Counted from the stretch's first letter, positions 1 through 9,130 are shown. The stretch: DNA of 64,000 nt from Gemmata massiliana (GCF_901538265.1 NZ_LR593886.1:6159738-6223737); one strand, 5' to 3'. Notes: generated by a model from the sequence alone, not told the origin. Numbers and translations are program-made.

Positions 1-96
1 TTACGGCGGGAACGTATCTTACCTATTGTTCTGCGGAAGTGTCCGGACGGCAACCGGTGGCGTGCGTTTGGTGCTTTGTATTTCGTGACGTTTCAA

Positions 97-122
97 GAAC
101 CCCGGTCCGAATTTCGGGGTTC
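97..122 (-). terminator. Possible weak terminator after the inositol-monophosphatase-family gene
   Basis: An 8-bp perfect inverted repeat (GAACCCCG at 97-104, CGGGGTTC at 115-122) with a 10-nt loop lies 19 bp beyond the stop of the minus-strand gene that ends at 141. On the minus strand it is followed by TTGAAA rather than a clear T run, so intrinsic termination is only a possibility. The remaining bases 1-96 show no gene. Confidence 0.35.
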
Positions 123-140
123 CTGACCAGATATTGACCA

Positions 141-911
141 CTACCCGCGCAGCATTTCAACCACGGTCGAATGCAGTTTACCGTTGGTCGCGAGCACGTC
201 GGGCGTGTGAATGGTCGGCACGCCGTTCCAGTCGGTGAACGCGCCGCCGGCCTCTTCGACGATGGGCTTGGTCGCGGCCACGTCCCAGGGATTCACGCCG
301 TGTTCGAGCATGATGTCCGCGGCGCCCTCGGCGACGAGCACGAAGCCGTAGAAGTCCCCGTGCCCGCGCTGGCGCTTGGTTTTGCCGTACAGGTCGTGGA
401 ACACTTTCTCGCGCCCGGCGCGCGAGAACCACCCCATGCTCGAATAGCACAGTGAGGCGTCCGCGAGCGTGGACACGTCCGACACGCGGATGCGGCGCTC
501 GTTGTGGTACGCGCCGTCGCCGCGGAGCGCCCGATACGTCATCCCGAATACCGGAATGTACACCACGCCGCCGATCTGCTCGCCCTGGTATTCGAGCCCG
601 ATCAGCGTGGCCCAGATGGGCACGTGGCGGATGAACGACTTGGTCCCGTCGATGGGGTCGATGATCCACCGGAACCCGCTCGTGCCGGGCTGGTTGCCGA
701 ACTCTTCGCCCAAAAACCCGTCCGCCGGGAACGCCGCGGACACGGCCTCGCGGATCAGTTTTTCGGCGGACTTGTCGGCGATCGTGACCGGGCTGCTGTC
801 GGACTTGTGCTCGATCTCGAACGTTGTTTCGTAGTAGCCGCGTGCGAGGTCGCCCGCTCTGTGGGCCGCGTCGATGGCCAGATCGTATCGGGTGCGCCAG
901 TCTGCGTTCAT
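141..911 (-). CDS. Inositol monophosphatase family protein (histidinol-phosphatase HisN-like)
   Basis: A 256-aa Mg2+-dependent phosphatase of the IMPase fold. It shows the metal-binding GEE (about residue 68), the signature DPIDGTKSF (about 85-93) and the C-terminal WDVAATKPIVEEAGG, which is the family's second metal site. Length is normal and there is no signal peptide, so it is cytoplasmic. The sequence resembles the HisN/long-form histidinol-phosphatase branch more than suhB, but substrate cannot be set from motifs alone; inositol phosphates, histidinol phosphate and 3'-phosphoadenosine phosphate are all possible. It starts at an ATG 26 bp after the stop of the upstream ROK kinase gene, so the two are probably co-transcribed. 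Confidence 0.88.
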   Translation of the reverse strand: MNADWRTRYDLAIDAAHRAGDLARGYYETTFEIEHKSDSSPVTIADKSAEKLIREAVSAAFPADGFLGEEFGNQPGTSGFRWIIDPIDGTKSFIRHVPIWATLIGLEYQGEQIGGVVYIPVFGMTYRALRGDGAYHNERRIRVSDVSTLADASLCYSSMGWFSRAGREKVFHDLYGKTKRQRGHGDFYGFVLVAEGAADIMLEHGVNPWDVAATKPIVEEAGGAFTDWNGVPTIHTPDVLATNGKLHSTVVEMLRG

Positions 912-937
912 GCGAGCTCGTTCCGGGATAGGGGGAG

Positions 938-1951
938 TCAGACCGCTTCGCTCCGCACCACTTCGGCCGGTGCGGGTGCGAGTTCAGTGGGAACAGTTGG
1001 CGCTGCGGGTAGGTGTGCTTTGGCGTAAGCCGCACAGCCGACGATACCGGAATCGTCCCCGAGTTGCGCCGAGACGCACTTCACCCCGTTCGCGGCGCCG
1101 GGCAGGGCGTACCGCTGGGCGATTTCCCAGATGCGCTCGATGAACGTGTCGCCGAGCGCGCCAGTTACGCCCCCGCCGACCACGATCACTTGCGGACTAA
1201 TAAAATTCACCAAGCCGCCGAGGGCCGCACCAAGCGCACGAGCCGCGTCGTCCACCAGTTGGACCGCGACCGGGTCGTCTTTTTGGTAGTATTCCGCGAG
1301 CTGCGAACTGCGAACGCCGGCCAGATCCACGCCCTTCCATTCCTTCCGCACGCGCTTCGGGGCGTCGTCCAGAATCTCCTTCGCGCGCTTCATCATGTAC
1401 TTGCGGCCGGCGATGCCTTCGAGTTCGGTCCCCCGGCGCCAGTGAACGACCAGGTGCCCGATCTCGCCCGCGTTGCCGTTGAACCCGGTGAACAGTTCGC
1501 CGTTGAGGATCATCCCCCCGCCGACGCCGGTGCCGACGAACACGCCGAGAACGTGTCGGGCGCCCTTCGCCGCGCCGTGTGCGAACTCGCCGTAGGTGCC
1601 CATGCGCACGTCGTTCTCGACGATGAGCGGCCACCGCCACGATTCGGGCAGGAGTGGCTTCACGTCCACGTCGCGCCAGTCGAGATTGGGCGCGAATTTC
1701 ACCCGCGTGCTGCCCAACTCGATCTGCCCCGGGATGCCGAGGCACATGCCGAGGATCTTGCTGGGGTCGACGTCCGCCGCGCGCACGACCTCGTCGACGG
1801 CCTTAACGATGTTGGCGACAACCCCAGTCGGGCCGCCAGCGGCGGACGTGGGTTGCTTGGCGCGTGCGAGTAGCTTGAGATCGTCGTCGAACAAACCGGC
1901 CAGAATCTTGGTTCCGCCGAGGTCGACGCCGAGCCAGTATCCGGTGCTCAT
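938..1951 (-). CDS. ROK family sugar kinase (glucokinase-like)
   Basis: A 337-aa ROK kinase. The start is placed at the ATG at 1951 because the ATPase phosphate-1 motif (LGVDLGGTKI) then lies at the extreme N-terminus as in the family; the open frame extends 34 codons further upstream but that stretch is not ROK-like. It shows the glycine-rich GVFVGTGVGGGMILNGELF, then GEIGHLVVH with the catalytic/zinc-associated His region, and a C-terminal IVVGGGVTGALGD phosphate-2/adenosine block. Expected reaction is ATP-dependent phosphorylation of glucose or a related hexose in the cytoplasm. The usual CxCGxxGC zinc-binding cysteines of ROK proteins are not seen after GEIGH (the sequence reads HWRRGTELEGIAG), so zinc binding in the canonical way looks lost. 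It lies between trpF and the phosphatase gene. Confidence 0.88.
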   Translation of the reverse strand: MSTGYWLGVDLGGTKILAGLFDDDLKLLARAKQPTSAAGGPTGVVANIVKAVDEVVRAADVDPSKILGMCLGIPGQIELGSTRVKFAPNLDWRDVDVKPLLPESWRWPLIVENDVRMGTYGEFAHGAAKGARHVLGVFVGTGVGGGMILNGELFTGFNGNAGEIGHLVVHWRRGTELEGIAGRKYMMKRAKEILDDAPKRVRKEWKGVDLAGVRSSQLAEYYQKDDPVAVQLVDDAARALGAALGGLVNFISPQVIVVGGGVTGALGDTFIERIWEIAQRYALPGAANGVKCVSAQLGDDSGIVGCAAYAKAHLPAAPTVPTELAPAPAEVVRSEAV

Positions 1952-2054
1952 GCCGGGCTTCCGTAGGGTATGTCCGGTCGTGGGCCGCGCGCCGTCCTGG
2001 CGCCGCATATTGTAAGAGCGGACTATACTTACGCAACGGGAAACGGTCCGCAAG

Positions 2055-2708
2055 TCAAGTGAAAAGCGATTCCGACGCGGTTCGCACGTTCTTCACAAAC
2101 TGAGCCACCTTATCGGGATCTTTTACGCCGGGCGCACTTTCGACGCCGCTGGCAACGTCGACACCCCACGGGCGCACGACAGCGATCGCGTCCGCAACGT
2201 TCTCCGGGGTCAGGCCCCCCGCAAGAATGATAGATACGCCGACGTCGAACCCTTTCAGGAGCGCCCACGGAGCCACGTGCCCGGTGCCGCCCATCTGCCC
2301 CGGAACGTGCGAGTCGATCAGCACAGCGGCAGGCGCCCGGTTGAGTGCCCGTGCGGTGTCTACGAACCGGCGCACGTGGTCCAATCCGGCTTGGTCCTTC
2401 ACCCGGAACGCAGGAACGTGAGCGAACGGGAAGGTGTCGGCGTCGGGCGGCTGGTCGTCGTAGGTCTGCACGCCGCGCAACCCCAACTGGAACGCGACCG
2501 CACACACCTGTCGCACCGGCATCCCCACGAACACCCCGACGGGGGGCGTGAACGCGGGAAGCGCACGAACGATGGCTCCCGCTTGTGCGGGGGTGACGAA
2601 CCGCGGGGATTGGGGGTAGAAGTTCAGCCCGACCGCATCGGCCCCGGCTTCGGCCGCACCGCGCGCGGCCTCGGGGATGGTGACACCGCAAATTTTGATA
2701 CGAACCAT
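2055..2708 (-). CDS. trpF: Phosphoribosylanthranilate isomerase
   Basis: A 217-aa single-domain TIM barrel that isomerises N-(5-phosphoribosyl)anthranilate to 1-(o-carboxyphenylamino)-1-deoxyribulose phosphate in tryptophan synthesis. The N-terminus VRIKICGVT holds the general-base Cys of the family (KxCG), and the phosphate-binding ILAGGLTPENV and GVDVASGVE lie near the C-terminus with the conserved Asp in GVDVASG. Length is normal. No other trp genes are nearby; it sits in a mixed minus-strand cluster, so the pathway is dispersed here. The gap to the downstream ROK start is about 100 bp. Confidence 0.93.
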   Translation of the reverse strand: MVRIKICGVTIPEAARGAAEAGADAVGLNFYPQSPRFVTPAQAGAIVRALPAFTPPVGVFVGMPVRQVCAVAFQLGLRGVQTYDDQPPDADTFPFAHVPAFRVKDQAGLDHVRRFVDTARALNRAPAAVLIDSHVPGQMGGTGHVAPWALLKGFDVGVSIILAGGLTPENVADAIAVVRPWGVDVASGVESAPGVKDPDKVAQFVKNVRTASESLFT

Positions 2709-2717
2709 ACGGTCAGT

Positions 2718-3347
2718 TTACGCGACAGGCGGCGCGGGTGGAGGTGTCGGCCCGCGCTCGCCGGGAAGTTTGAAGATATCCGCAACTTTAATCGCCAGTC
2801 CCGGCAAATCGTCGCCGCCGGTAAGTTCGCCGTCCGCGCCGATGACTTCCATGTCTTGTTTCGGGCGGTAAACGGTCACGTTGCGCACTTCGCAATCCAC
2901 CCGCCAGACGATTTTCACGCCGTTCGCGAGATACTCGCGGATCTTCGCGTTGATGTGCTCGGGGCGGTCGTTCAGCGGGGGAACTTCCACCGCAAGAACG
3001 GGTGGAGCATCACCCCATTTCGGGTGCAAGTCCTCGAATTTATCCGCGTTCGTGAAGAACGCAACGTCCGGACCGAGAACGGAATCGGGATCTTCACCGA
3101 TCGCGATCCCGGAGCCGTTGCTCACCACAAATCCCTTTTGGGTCGCTTGCGCATAGAGTTGAAGCGCAAATGCGACGAGTACCGTGATGACGCCACGAGA
3201 CCGTCCGAGACGAGGTATTTCGATGACCTCGCCACGGACAAGCTCGAAAACGCGGTTCCGGTTCTCTGGACGATGCACGAATTCCCAGAACTCGCCAGCG
3301 GTCATGAACTTCTTCGCGAGGCCGACGCCCGGCGCGGAGGCGGACAT
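2718..3347 (-). CDS. Uma2 family endonuclease-like protein (DUF820)
   Basis: A 209-aa protein of the Uma2/DUF820 family, PD-(D/E)XK nuclease fold. Seen features: N-terminal FMTAGEFWEFVHR, the FELVRGEVIEIPRLG strand with the conserved Glu, GSGIAIGEDPDSVLGPDVAFFTNAD with the conserved PDV, and VLAVEVPPLNDR, where the family usually has VxExxSPSD. The C-terminus is Pro-rich (PTPPPAPP). A good ribosome-binding site (AGGAGG) precedes the ATG. These genes are heavily amplified in planctomycetes and cyanobacteria; their role is uncertain. It is 9 bp upstream of trpF on the same strand, so the two could be translated from one transcript. Confidence 0.85.
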   Translation of the reverse strand: MSASAPGVGLAKKFMTAGEFWEFVHRPENRNRVFELVRGEVIEIPRLGRSRGVITVLVAFALQLYAQATQKGFVVSNGSGIAIGEDPDSVLGPDVAFFTNADKFEDLHPKWGDAPPVLAVEVPPLNDRPEHINAKIREYLANGVKIVWRVDCEVRNVTVYRPKQDMEVIGADGELTGGDDLPGLAIKVADIFKLPGERGPTPPPAPPVA

Positions 3348-3379
3348 ACTTCCTCCTCACGTATCTACACCCGACCAAT

Positions 3380-4336
3380 TTACCCGCCGAACTTCTGCCG
3401 CGCCAACGCCAGCGCGCCGTGAATGACCACCTCTTCGCCCAGCGCCGCGGGCACGATGTCCGTCAGCCCGGCGAACGGCGGGAACGCGCGTTCCGCAACC
3501 ATTTGGCGGAGTGGGGCGAAGAACAACTCTTCACCCATCAAAGACACCCCACCGCCGATCACGATTCGGCGGGGACAAAGGAGCAGGCTGACTTGTCGAA
3601 TCGCTTGCTGAACCGCCCAGTGCGCCAATCCCAGGATGTGTTGAGCGAACGTGTCGCCGGCACGCGCTTCGTTGGCAATGATGACCGCCGTAATCTCTTC
3701 GAGCGGCAGTTCGCGTAGCCGCGTGTGCCACATGTCCGAATGAGCGAGGTGGGCGCGCGCTGTGGACGCGATCCCCCACCCCGACGCGACAGACTCCAGT
3801 GCGACCAGCGCGGGTTCCGTATCCGCTTGGGTTGTCAGAACTTGTGTGTGCCCAATTTCTGCCGCTCCGCGGCCCACCCCGCGGTAAATCTGGCCGTCGA
3901 TAATCAGCCCGCCGCCGATGCCGCTCCCGATCGTGATGTAGAAGATCGGGGACATCCCCTTACCCGCACCGAACAGCGCTTCGCCCAGACCGGCTACGTC
4001 CGCGTCGTTGCACAACACGGCGGGCACACCGACCAGATCGCTCACCCAATCCGCGAGCGGGAAGCCGTCCCAGCCTTCGATTTGGTGCGATTTGATGACG
4101 GTTTGATTTGCGTCGTCTGTTGGGCCGCCGAAGCCGATCCCGACGCCCTTTAAGGTGCCGGGAGCGGTGTTGGCTTTTGCGAACAGTTCGGGCACGGCGG
4201 CGATGATTTGCTTGCGAATCCCCTCGCCGCCTTCCGAGGGGTTCACGGTTCCGCGCCACAGCGCGAGGATGTGTCCGTCGCCGTGGCCCAATCCGAGTTG
4301 GAGCTTCGTTCCGCCGATCTCGATCCCGAGGAACAT
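3380..4336 (-). CDS. ROK family protein, second copy
   Basis: A 318-aa ROK-fold protein with FLGIEIGGTKLQLGLG at the N-terminus (phosphate-1), LCNDADVAGLGEALFGAG (catalytic Asp region), YITIGSGIGGGLIIDGQIYRG (phosphate-2), and GAAEIGHTQV. The cysteine zinc motif is absent and the C-terminal IVIGGGVSLMGEEL adenosine segment is present. No helix-turn-helix precedes the ROK domain, so it is a kinase rather than a NagC/XylR repressor. The ATP-site residues look intact. It is only distantly related to the first ROK gene in this cluster; having two within 3.5 kb suggests separate sugar substrates, which the sequence does not reveal. Confidence 0.85.
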   Translation of the reverse strand: MFLGIEIGGTKLQLGLGHGDGHILALWRGTVNPSEGGEGIRKQIIAAVPELFAKANTAPGTLKGVGIGFGGPTDDANQTVIKSHQIEGWDGFPLADWVSDLVGVPAVLCNDADVAGLGEALFGAGKGMSPIFYITIGSGIGGGLIIDGQIYRGVGRGAAEIGHTQVLTTQADTEPALVALESVASGWGIASTARAHLAHSDMWHTRLRELPLEEITAVIIANEARAGDTFAQHILGLAHWAVQQAIRQVSLLLCPRRIVIGGGVSLMGEELFFAPLRQMVAERAFPPFAGLTDIVPAALGEEVVIHGALALARQKFGG

Positions 4337-4434
4337 GATTCGTCCTTGCTTCGCGTTGCGTTGTACCGGTGCGCCAGAAGTTACGCCGTCGTCCCACCTC
4401 TGGCTACCCGGAAACGCTCCGCGTGAGCAGCGAA

Positions 4435-7095
4435 TCAGTTATCGTCGTCATCGTCATCGTCGTCATCATCGTCCTTCTTCGCAGCCTTGAGCGGTACGAA
4501 GAACGCGGCCCGCACCGGAGGCGGCATCGAACTCTTCGCCCCGCGCACGGCTTTCCAGATGATCTCGCTGAACAGTAGGTCGTCCAGCGTGTCTTCCTTC
4601 GCGAGGTTCTGCTTCTCCATCCACGCGGCGCCGAACCCGCCCGGTTTGTTCTTCTCGTTGAGGTCCACTTTCGGCACCTCGTGCGAGTAGTCGCTCAGAT
4701 CGGGTTTCGCGGTGAACGAGTTGTACATGGGCCGCGCGGCCGCGTCGAACTGGCTCATGGGCTGCACGCCGAGGATCAGCTCCATCGTGCGCAGCATGCT
4801 CGTGGTCGAGTACAGCGTGCTGTCCACGAACTTGCGCTTCGTGTACGGCGAAATCACGAGCGCCACGGAGCGGTGCGCGTCCACGTGGTCGGGGCCGTTC
4901 TGCGTGTCGTCCTCGATCACGAAGATCGCCGTTTCCTTCCAGAACTTGCTCTTGCTGATCGCCTCAACCACCATCCCGACCGCGAGGTCGTTGTCCGCGA
5001 CCATTGCGGTCACGGTCGGTGAGCCGACCTTTGTCCCGGCCGTGTGGTCATTGGGCAACCGCATCACCTGCATGCGCGGCATGTCGCCGGTCTGCTCGAA
5101 GCGCTTCAATTCACTGATGAACCGCTCCGCGCGCTCCACGTCGGTGTATTCGAGGTCATACCCGCGGAACTTCGGGTCGATCTTGTCCTTCAGCGCGGGA
5201 ACCGAGGGGGTGGCATCCTCGAACCCGCCGTCCGGCTTGCGCTTCCCGTTAGTCACCCACTCGCCGTAGGTGCGGTAGCTCACCTTCGCTTCCGCGCACT
5301 TGTCCCACAAGTACCCGCCGCTGGGCCGGGCGATGAGGTCCTTCGCGCCCTCGCTGGGGTAGCCGAAAATCTTCCCACCACGGTAGCTCAGGGGCCAAAT
5401 CTTCTCCACGAAGTCGGTCGCGTAGGCGCCCATCGTCCACTCGTGGCCGTCGGCCGACACCTCGCCGTCGACGTACAGGTTGTCGAGCAGAACGAACTGC
5501 TTCGCGAGCTTGTGGTGGTTCGGCGTCACCGCTTCGGGGAACAGGCACAGCGAGGCGTCGCCGTTGCCCTCTTTAATGTCCCCGAACACCTGATCGTAGG
5601 TGCGGTTCTCCTTAACGATGTAGATGCAGTACTTGATCGGGCTGGCGTCCCCGAGCTTCTTCGGGATCGGGTTGCCCGCTTCCACAGCGTCGGCCCGCAC
5701 CGCACCGCCCTGGAGGTACGGGCTGCACGAGTATGCGGTCTTGCTGTGCGTTGCCATCTGCTCTGGGGTGGGCAACTTCATGACGGCGAGCGAGCCCTTG
5801 AGCAACTGCCCGATGTACTCGTTCAGGTTGCGCGCGAACGGCACGAGCGGGTTCGGCCCGCCGCGGTTCGCCTTGGATGACAGCCCCTTCCCGTTGGCGA
5901 CGTAGAGCTGCTTGTCGGTCGCGTTGTAGCGCACGCTGGTCGGGTACCACCCGGTCGGGATGAACCCGAGCGACACGGCCTTCGTGCGGTCGGCGGTGGT
6001 GAACACGCCGAGGTTGTTCGCGTCCGCGTTGGCGACGAACAGCATTTGACCGTCGGGCGTCATCGTGAGGCTGTTCGGCGTGTTCCCGTTCGGCGCGTTC
6101 GGGTAGAGGGCGCAGTTGATCGTCTGAAGTGCCTTACCGGTTGTCGGGTCGATGACGCTCACCTTCGTGGAGTTCGCGCACGCGACATAGAGGGCGTCGC
6201 CCTTCGGCGCGAGCACCATTTCCGTCGGGTGTTCGGCAGTGGCCCACGTCGCGACGACCTGGTTCTTTTCGAGGTCGATTACTGCAACACTGGCCCGCGC
6301 CCACAAGCTGACGAAGCAGCGATTACCGCCCGGCTCCACGAGGCACGCATACGGGTACACTTGCGGATCATTGGCGCCTTCCGGCTCGTCTTGGGCTTTC
6401 GCGTTCGTTTTCTCTTCCTTTCGGCCGTCCGGCGGGCTGGGCGGCTCGCCCTTGTTCGGCTCTTTCTTGAACTGTTCCGGGTTGAACGAGATTACTTTCT
6501 TGTTGTCCGGGTTCACGAGCGGCACGCGGACCACCGCGTCCGCCCACGGCACCGCGGCGAACAGATCCTTGCCCGTGGAGTCGAACACCAGCCCACCGAC
6601 CACGCCCTTGCGCTTCGGTACGCTCACGTCGAGCGGCTTGCCTTTCGTCAGGAAGCCCTTGTCGAAATCGAAAACGTGAACGACCTCGTCTTCGCCGCCG
6701 CTCGCGTAGATCTGCTTCCCGTCGACGCCCCATGTGAGGCCGTAGAACGCCTGGTGAATCTGGACGCGGGACAGTACTCGCGTGCGTTCCGGGTTGAGGT
6801 CGATGATGAGGATCTCGTGCGGCCCGAACCCGGCGCACAGCACCGCGGCGAACTCGCCGGTCGGGTGGATGGCGATGTTAACCGGGAAGTCACCGGCTTC
6901 GATGTGCCGGCCCGCGGGCCGCAACGACCACTGGTTCGGGAGCTGCACCGACCCGTCGCGTCGCAACCCCGGCAGCACCCGCTCCAGAGGCTTCGATTCC
7001 GCCTTTTGCTCGCTTTTTGCGGGGGGATCGACCGCAAACAGTCCGGCGCACGCAGTCAGGAGTATCCCGACCGCTAACAGCGATTGCCCACGCAT
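4435..7095 (-). CDS. Secreted bifunctional YncE-like beta-propeller / phosphoesterase
   Basis: An 886-aa protein with a signal peptide (MRGQSLLAVGILLTACAGLFA). Residues about 55-430 are YncE-type beta-propeller repeats (for example VYVANADANNLGVF-like blades, HPTGEFAAVL, TMTPDGQMLFVAN). Residues about 490-830 form a phosphoesterase domain of the alkaline-phosphatase superfamily: IVKENRTYDQVFGDI (nucleophile/metal region), DGHEWTMGAYATDFVEK, and EDDTQNGPDHVDAHRSVALVISPY (C-terminal metal ligands). A charged linker rich in Lys/Glu/Pro interrupts the propeller near 205-245. The protein ends in an uninterrupted run of Asp residues encoded by a GTC/ATC-rich repeat at 4438-4470. It probably hydrolyses phosphodiesters or monoesters outside the cytoplasm; the substrate is unknown. 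Confidence 0.85.
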   Translation of the reverse strand: MRGQSLLAVGILLTACAGLFAVDPPAKSEQKAESKPLERVLPGLRRDGSVQLPNQWSLRPAGRHIEAGDFPVNIAIHPTGEFAAVLCAGFGPHEILIIDLNPERTRVLSRVQIHQAFYGLTWGVDGKQIYASGGEDEVVHVFDFDKGFLTKGKPLDVSVPKRKGVVGGLVFDSTGKDLFAAVPWADAVVRVPLVNPDNKKVISFNPEQFKKEPNKGEPPSPPDGRKEEKTNAKAQDEPEGANDPQVYPYACLVEPGGNRCFVSLWARASVAVIDLEKNQVVATWATAEHPTEMVLAPKGDALYVACANSTKVSVIDPTTGKALQTINCALYPNAPNGNTPNSLTMTPDGQMLFVANADANNLGVFTTADRTKAVSLGFIPTGWYPTSVRYNATDKQLYVANGKGLSSKANRGGPNPLVPFARNLNEYIGQLLKGSLAVMKLPTPEQMATHSKTAYSCSPYLQGGAVRADAVEAGNPIPKKLGDASPIKYCIYIVKENRTYDQVFGDIKEGNGDASLCLFPEAVTPNHHKLAKQFVLLDNLYVDGEVSADGHEWTMGAYATDFVEKIWPLSYRGGKIFGYPSEGAKDLIARPSGGYLWDKCAEAKVSYRTYGEWVTNGKRKPDGGFEDATPSVPALKDKIDPKFRGYDLEYTDVERAERFISELKRFEQTGDMPRMQVMRLPNDHTAGTKVGSPTVTAMVADNDLAVGMVVEAISKSKFWKETAIFVIEDDTQNGPDHVDAHRSVALVISPYTKRKFVDSTLYSTTSMLRTMELILGVQPMSQFDAAARPMYNSFTAKPDLSDYSHEVPKVDLNEKNKPGGFGAAWMEKQNLAKEDTLDDLLFSEIIWKAVRGAKSSMPPPVRAAFFVPLKAAKKDDDDDDDDDDDN

Positions 7096-7211
7096 GTTTC
7101 GACCTCGTGCGTGTAGAGATGTGGGAAGGGATGTTATTGTGCGAAATCAGCGGGCGGGCGGCGTGAAGTTGTGAAGAAGGCGCCGTAAGTGCGGTGGACG
7201 ATTACCTCTGC

Positions 7212-7217
7212 TACAAT
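7212..7217 (+). promoter_or_regulatory. Candidate -10 box giving a leaderless transcript
   Basis: TACAAT ends 6 bp before the ATG of the HD hydrolase gene. No Shine-Dalgarno sequence fits between. No good -35 hexamer is visible 16-18 bp upstream. Position relative to the start codon matches that of TATACT before the sulfate-binding protein gene. Confidence 0.35.
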
Positions 7218-7223
7218 TCTCTC

Positions 7224-7772
7224 ATGTCAACCACCATTCCTCTTGCCGACATGCCGTTCGAGGCGGCTGCGCTCGCGGCGCGGGCGCACCAGCACCAGAA
7301 GCGCAAAGACAACCAAACACCTTACGTCAGTCACGTGTTCCGCGTGTGCCTCGTGGTGCGGCACACCTTTGGTTTCGATGACCCCAAAATGCTCGCCGCG
7401 GCGCTGCTGCACGACACGATCGAAGACACTACGATCGATTGCGACGACATCATCGAGCGCTTCGGTGGGGACGTGGCCAAATGGGTGGCCGCGCTCACGA
7501 AGGATATGCGCTTGCCGCACGACGAGCGCGAAGCCGTTTACGCGAAGGAACTCGCGACGGCCGACTGGCAGGTGAAGGCCCTCAAGCTGGCCGATCTGTA
7601 CGATAACCTCAGCGACTCCAAGCACCTCTCCCCGGGCGGGCGGCGGAAAACTGCGGCCAAAGCGCGGTTCTACCTCGACGCCATCCGTCAGGCCCTCCCC
7701 GATCAGGTTCGGTCCGCGCTCGCGCTCGTGGAGCAGCGCCTGACCGAACTCGAACGCAGTCTAACGCCGTGA
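7224..7772 (+). CDS. HD-domain hydrolase, SpoT/MESH1-like (p)ppGpp hydrolase domain only
   Basis: A 182-aa stand-alone HD protein. It has the RelA/SpoT hydrolase hallmarks: an N-terminal helix AALAARAHQHQKRKDNQTPYVSHVFRV (the Y-x-x-H pattern), LLHDTIEDTTID (HD metal pair plus ED), and ADLYDNLSDSKHL (late metal Asp, LxDxxxN-like). There is no synthetase, TGS or ACT domain, and the length fits a small alarmone hydrolase. I place the start at the ATG at 7224; a GTG 30 bp upstream is in frame but lies before a TACAAT box that ends 6 bp before the ATG. That arrangement would give a leaderless mRNA. Expected role: degrading (p)ppGpp or a related nucleotide, in the cytoplasm. Confidence 0.8.
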   Translation: MSTTIPLADMPFEAAALAARAHQHQKRKDNQTPYVSHVFRVCLVVRHTFGFDDPKMLAAALLHDTIEDTTIDCDDIIERFGGDVAKWVAALTKDMRLPHDEREAVYAKELATADWQVKALKLADLYDNLSDSKHLSPGGRRKTAAKARFYLDAIRQALPDQVRSALALVEQRLTELERSLTP

Positions 7773-7892
7773 TATTCTTGTCTGCGTGCGGGATTGCGGC
7801 TTTGGCGGGGCGGAGCGAATCGGAATAATGTCGGTGTGCTTCTCGCCCGTACCCATGCCGGCGCGGTTGAGAAAACGTCTTCGGAGAATCCC

Positions 7893-9098
7893 ATGTTACT
7901 TCGCTGCTTGGTTCCGACCGCGCTGGCGGCGGTCGTGTGCCTCTCGTTCACCCCACCGGCGGCCGCGTGCCCCGGGTGCGGTCCGCCCTCCGGCCAAACG
8001 CTCACCAACGAGGTCGCGCAAGCGGACTTCATCCTTTACGGCACGCTCAGCAACGCGAAGCCGGACCCGAAAGATCCGGGTTCGACGAAGGGCACCACGG
8101 ACATCACCATCGACTCCGTCGTGAAGGAGCACGCGCTGGTAAAGGACAAGAAGGTGTTTACCATCCCGCGGTTCGTTCCGCCGGACCCGAAGCCGTTCAA
8201 GTACATGGTGTTCTTCAACGTCGTGAACGGGGACGTGGACCCGTACCGCGGCGTGGTGGTGGGCACCGACAGCAAGTTGCCCGAGTACGTGAAGGGCGCG
8301 CTGGCCGTGAAGCAGAAGGACGTCACGACCCGGCTCCGGTACTTCTTCGACTACCTCGAATCGAACGAGATCGAGATCAGTGGCGATGCGTACAACGAGT
8401 TCGCGGTCGCCACGTACCAGGAGGTGAAGGAGCTGGCGCCGAAGCTCCCGTTCGAGACGCTCATGAAGTGGTTGAAAGACCCGAACACGCGGTCCTCGCG
8501 CCTGGGGCTGTATGGCATGCTCGTCGGGCACTCCGGGAAGCCCGAGTACGCGAAAGAGATTCGTGCTCTTATTGATGCCCCTGAGAGCAAATCCAGCAGT
8601 GGTCTAGATGGACTACTAATGGGGTACATCCTGCTCGACAAGAAGAACGGGTACGAGTACCTGACGAAGCTGGTCGCGGACAAGGACAAAGAGTTCCTCA
8701 TCAAGCACTCGGCACTGAAGACGCTGCGGTTTTTCTGGGAGTACCGCCCGGATGTGCTGTCGCGCAAGCAGTTGCTCGACGGTATGTCGGCGCTGCTCGA
8801 CCACCCGGACATCGCGGACATGCCCATCGACGACCTGCGCAAGTGGAAGGCGTGGGAACTGAACGACGCGGTGCTGAAACTGGCGGACAAGGAATCGCAC
8901 AACACGCTGCCGATTAACCGGCGCGCGATCCTAAAGTTCGCGCTGGCCGCGAGCTGGGCCGATCCGAAGAACACCGCGGCCGCCGCTCACGTCGAGAAGG
9001 TGCGGAAGGACCAACCCGACCGTGTGCAACAGGTTGAGGATCTGCTAAAGGACGAGATGAAGGTGGCGCCGAAGCCCCCGGAGCCGCCGAAGAAGTGA
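7893..9098 (+). CDS. Secreted protein with CxxC at the mature N-terminus, HEAT-like C-terminus (paralogue 1)
   Basis: A 401-aa exported protein of no family I recognise. A signal peptide (MLLRCLVPTALAAVVCLSF...AAA) ends just before CPGC, so the mature protein should begin with a CxxC pair. Residues about 30-140 look beta-rich (LYGTLSNAKPDPKD, TDITIDSVVKEHALV, YMVFFNVVNGD); from about 150 it is alpha-helical with HEAT-like spacing (YFFDYLESNEIEISGDAYNEF, RLGLYGMLVG, GLLMGYILLDKKNGYEYL). The start is set at ATG 7893, where the signal peptide begins; 33 codons upstream in frame are not signal-like. The next gene is a clear paralogue of the same architecture. Function unknown; a periplasmic or surface role is inferred from the signal peptide only. 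Confidence 0.75.
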   Translation: MLLRCLVPTALAAVVCLSFTPPAAACPGCGPPSGQTLTNEVAQADFILYGTLSNAKPDPKDPGSTKGTTDITIDSVVKEHALVKDKKVFTIPRFVPPDPKPFKYMVFFNVVNGDVDPYRGVVVGTDSKLPEYVKGALAVKQKDVTTRLRYFFDYLESNEIEISGDAYNEFAVATYQEVKELAPKLPFETLMKWLKDPNTRSSRLGLYGMLVGHSGKPEYAKEIRALIDAPESKSSSGLDGLLMGYILLDKKNGYEYLTKLVADKDKEFLIKHSALKTLRFFWEYRPDVLSRKQLLDGMSALLDHPDIADMPIDDLRKWKAWELNDAVLKLADKESHNTLPINRRAILKFALAASWADPKNTAAAAHVEKVRKDQPDRVQQVEDLLKDEMKVAPKPPEPPKK

Positions 9099-9130
9099 GG
9101 TAGTTGGGAGCCGCGAAGTCTGTCTGCTCT

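Noticed and set aside
2277..3422. Plus-strand 381-aa frame over trpF and the Uma2 gene
   Set aside because: Antisense shadow of two genes with clear families; spans both and their junction.
7224..7772. RelA/SpoT-type bifunctional synthetase
   Set aside because: Only the HD hydrolase part is present; no synthetase, TGS or ACT domain.
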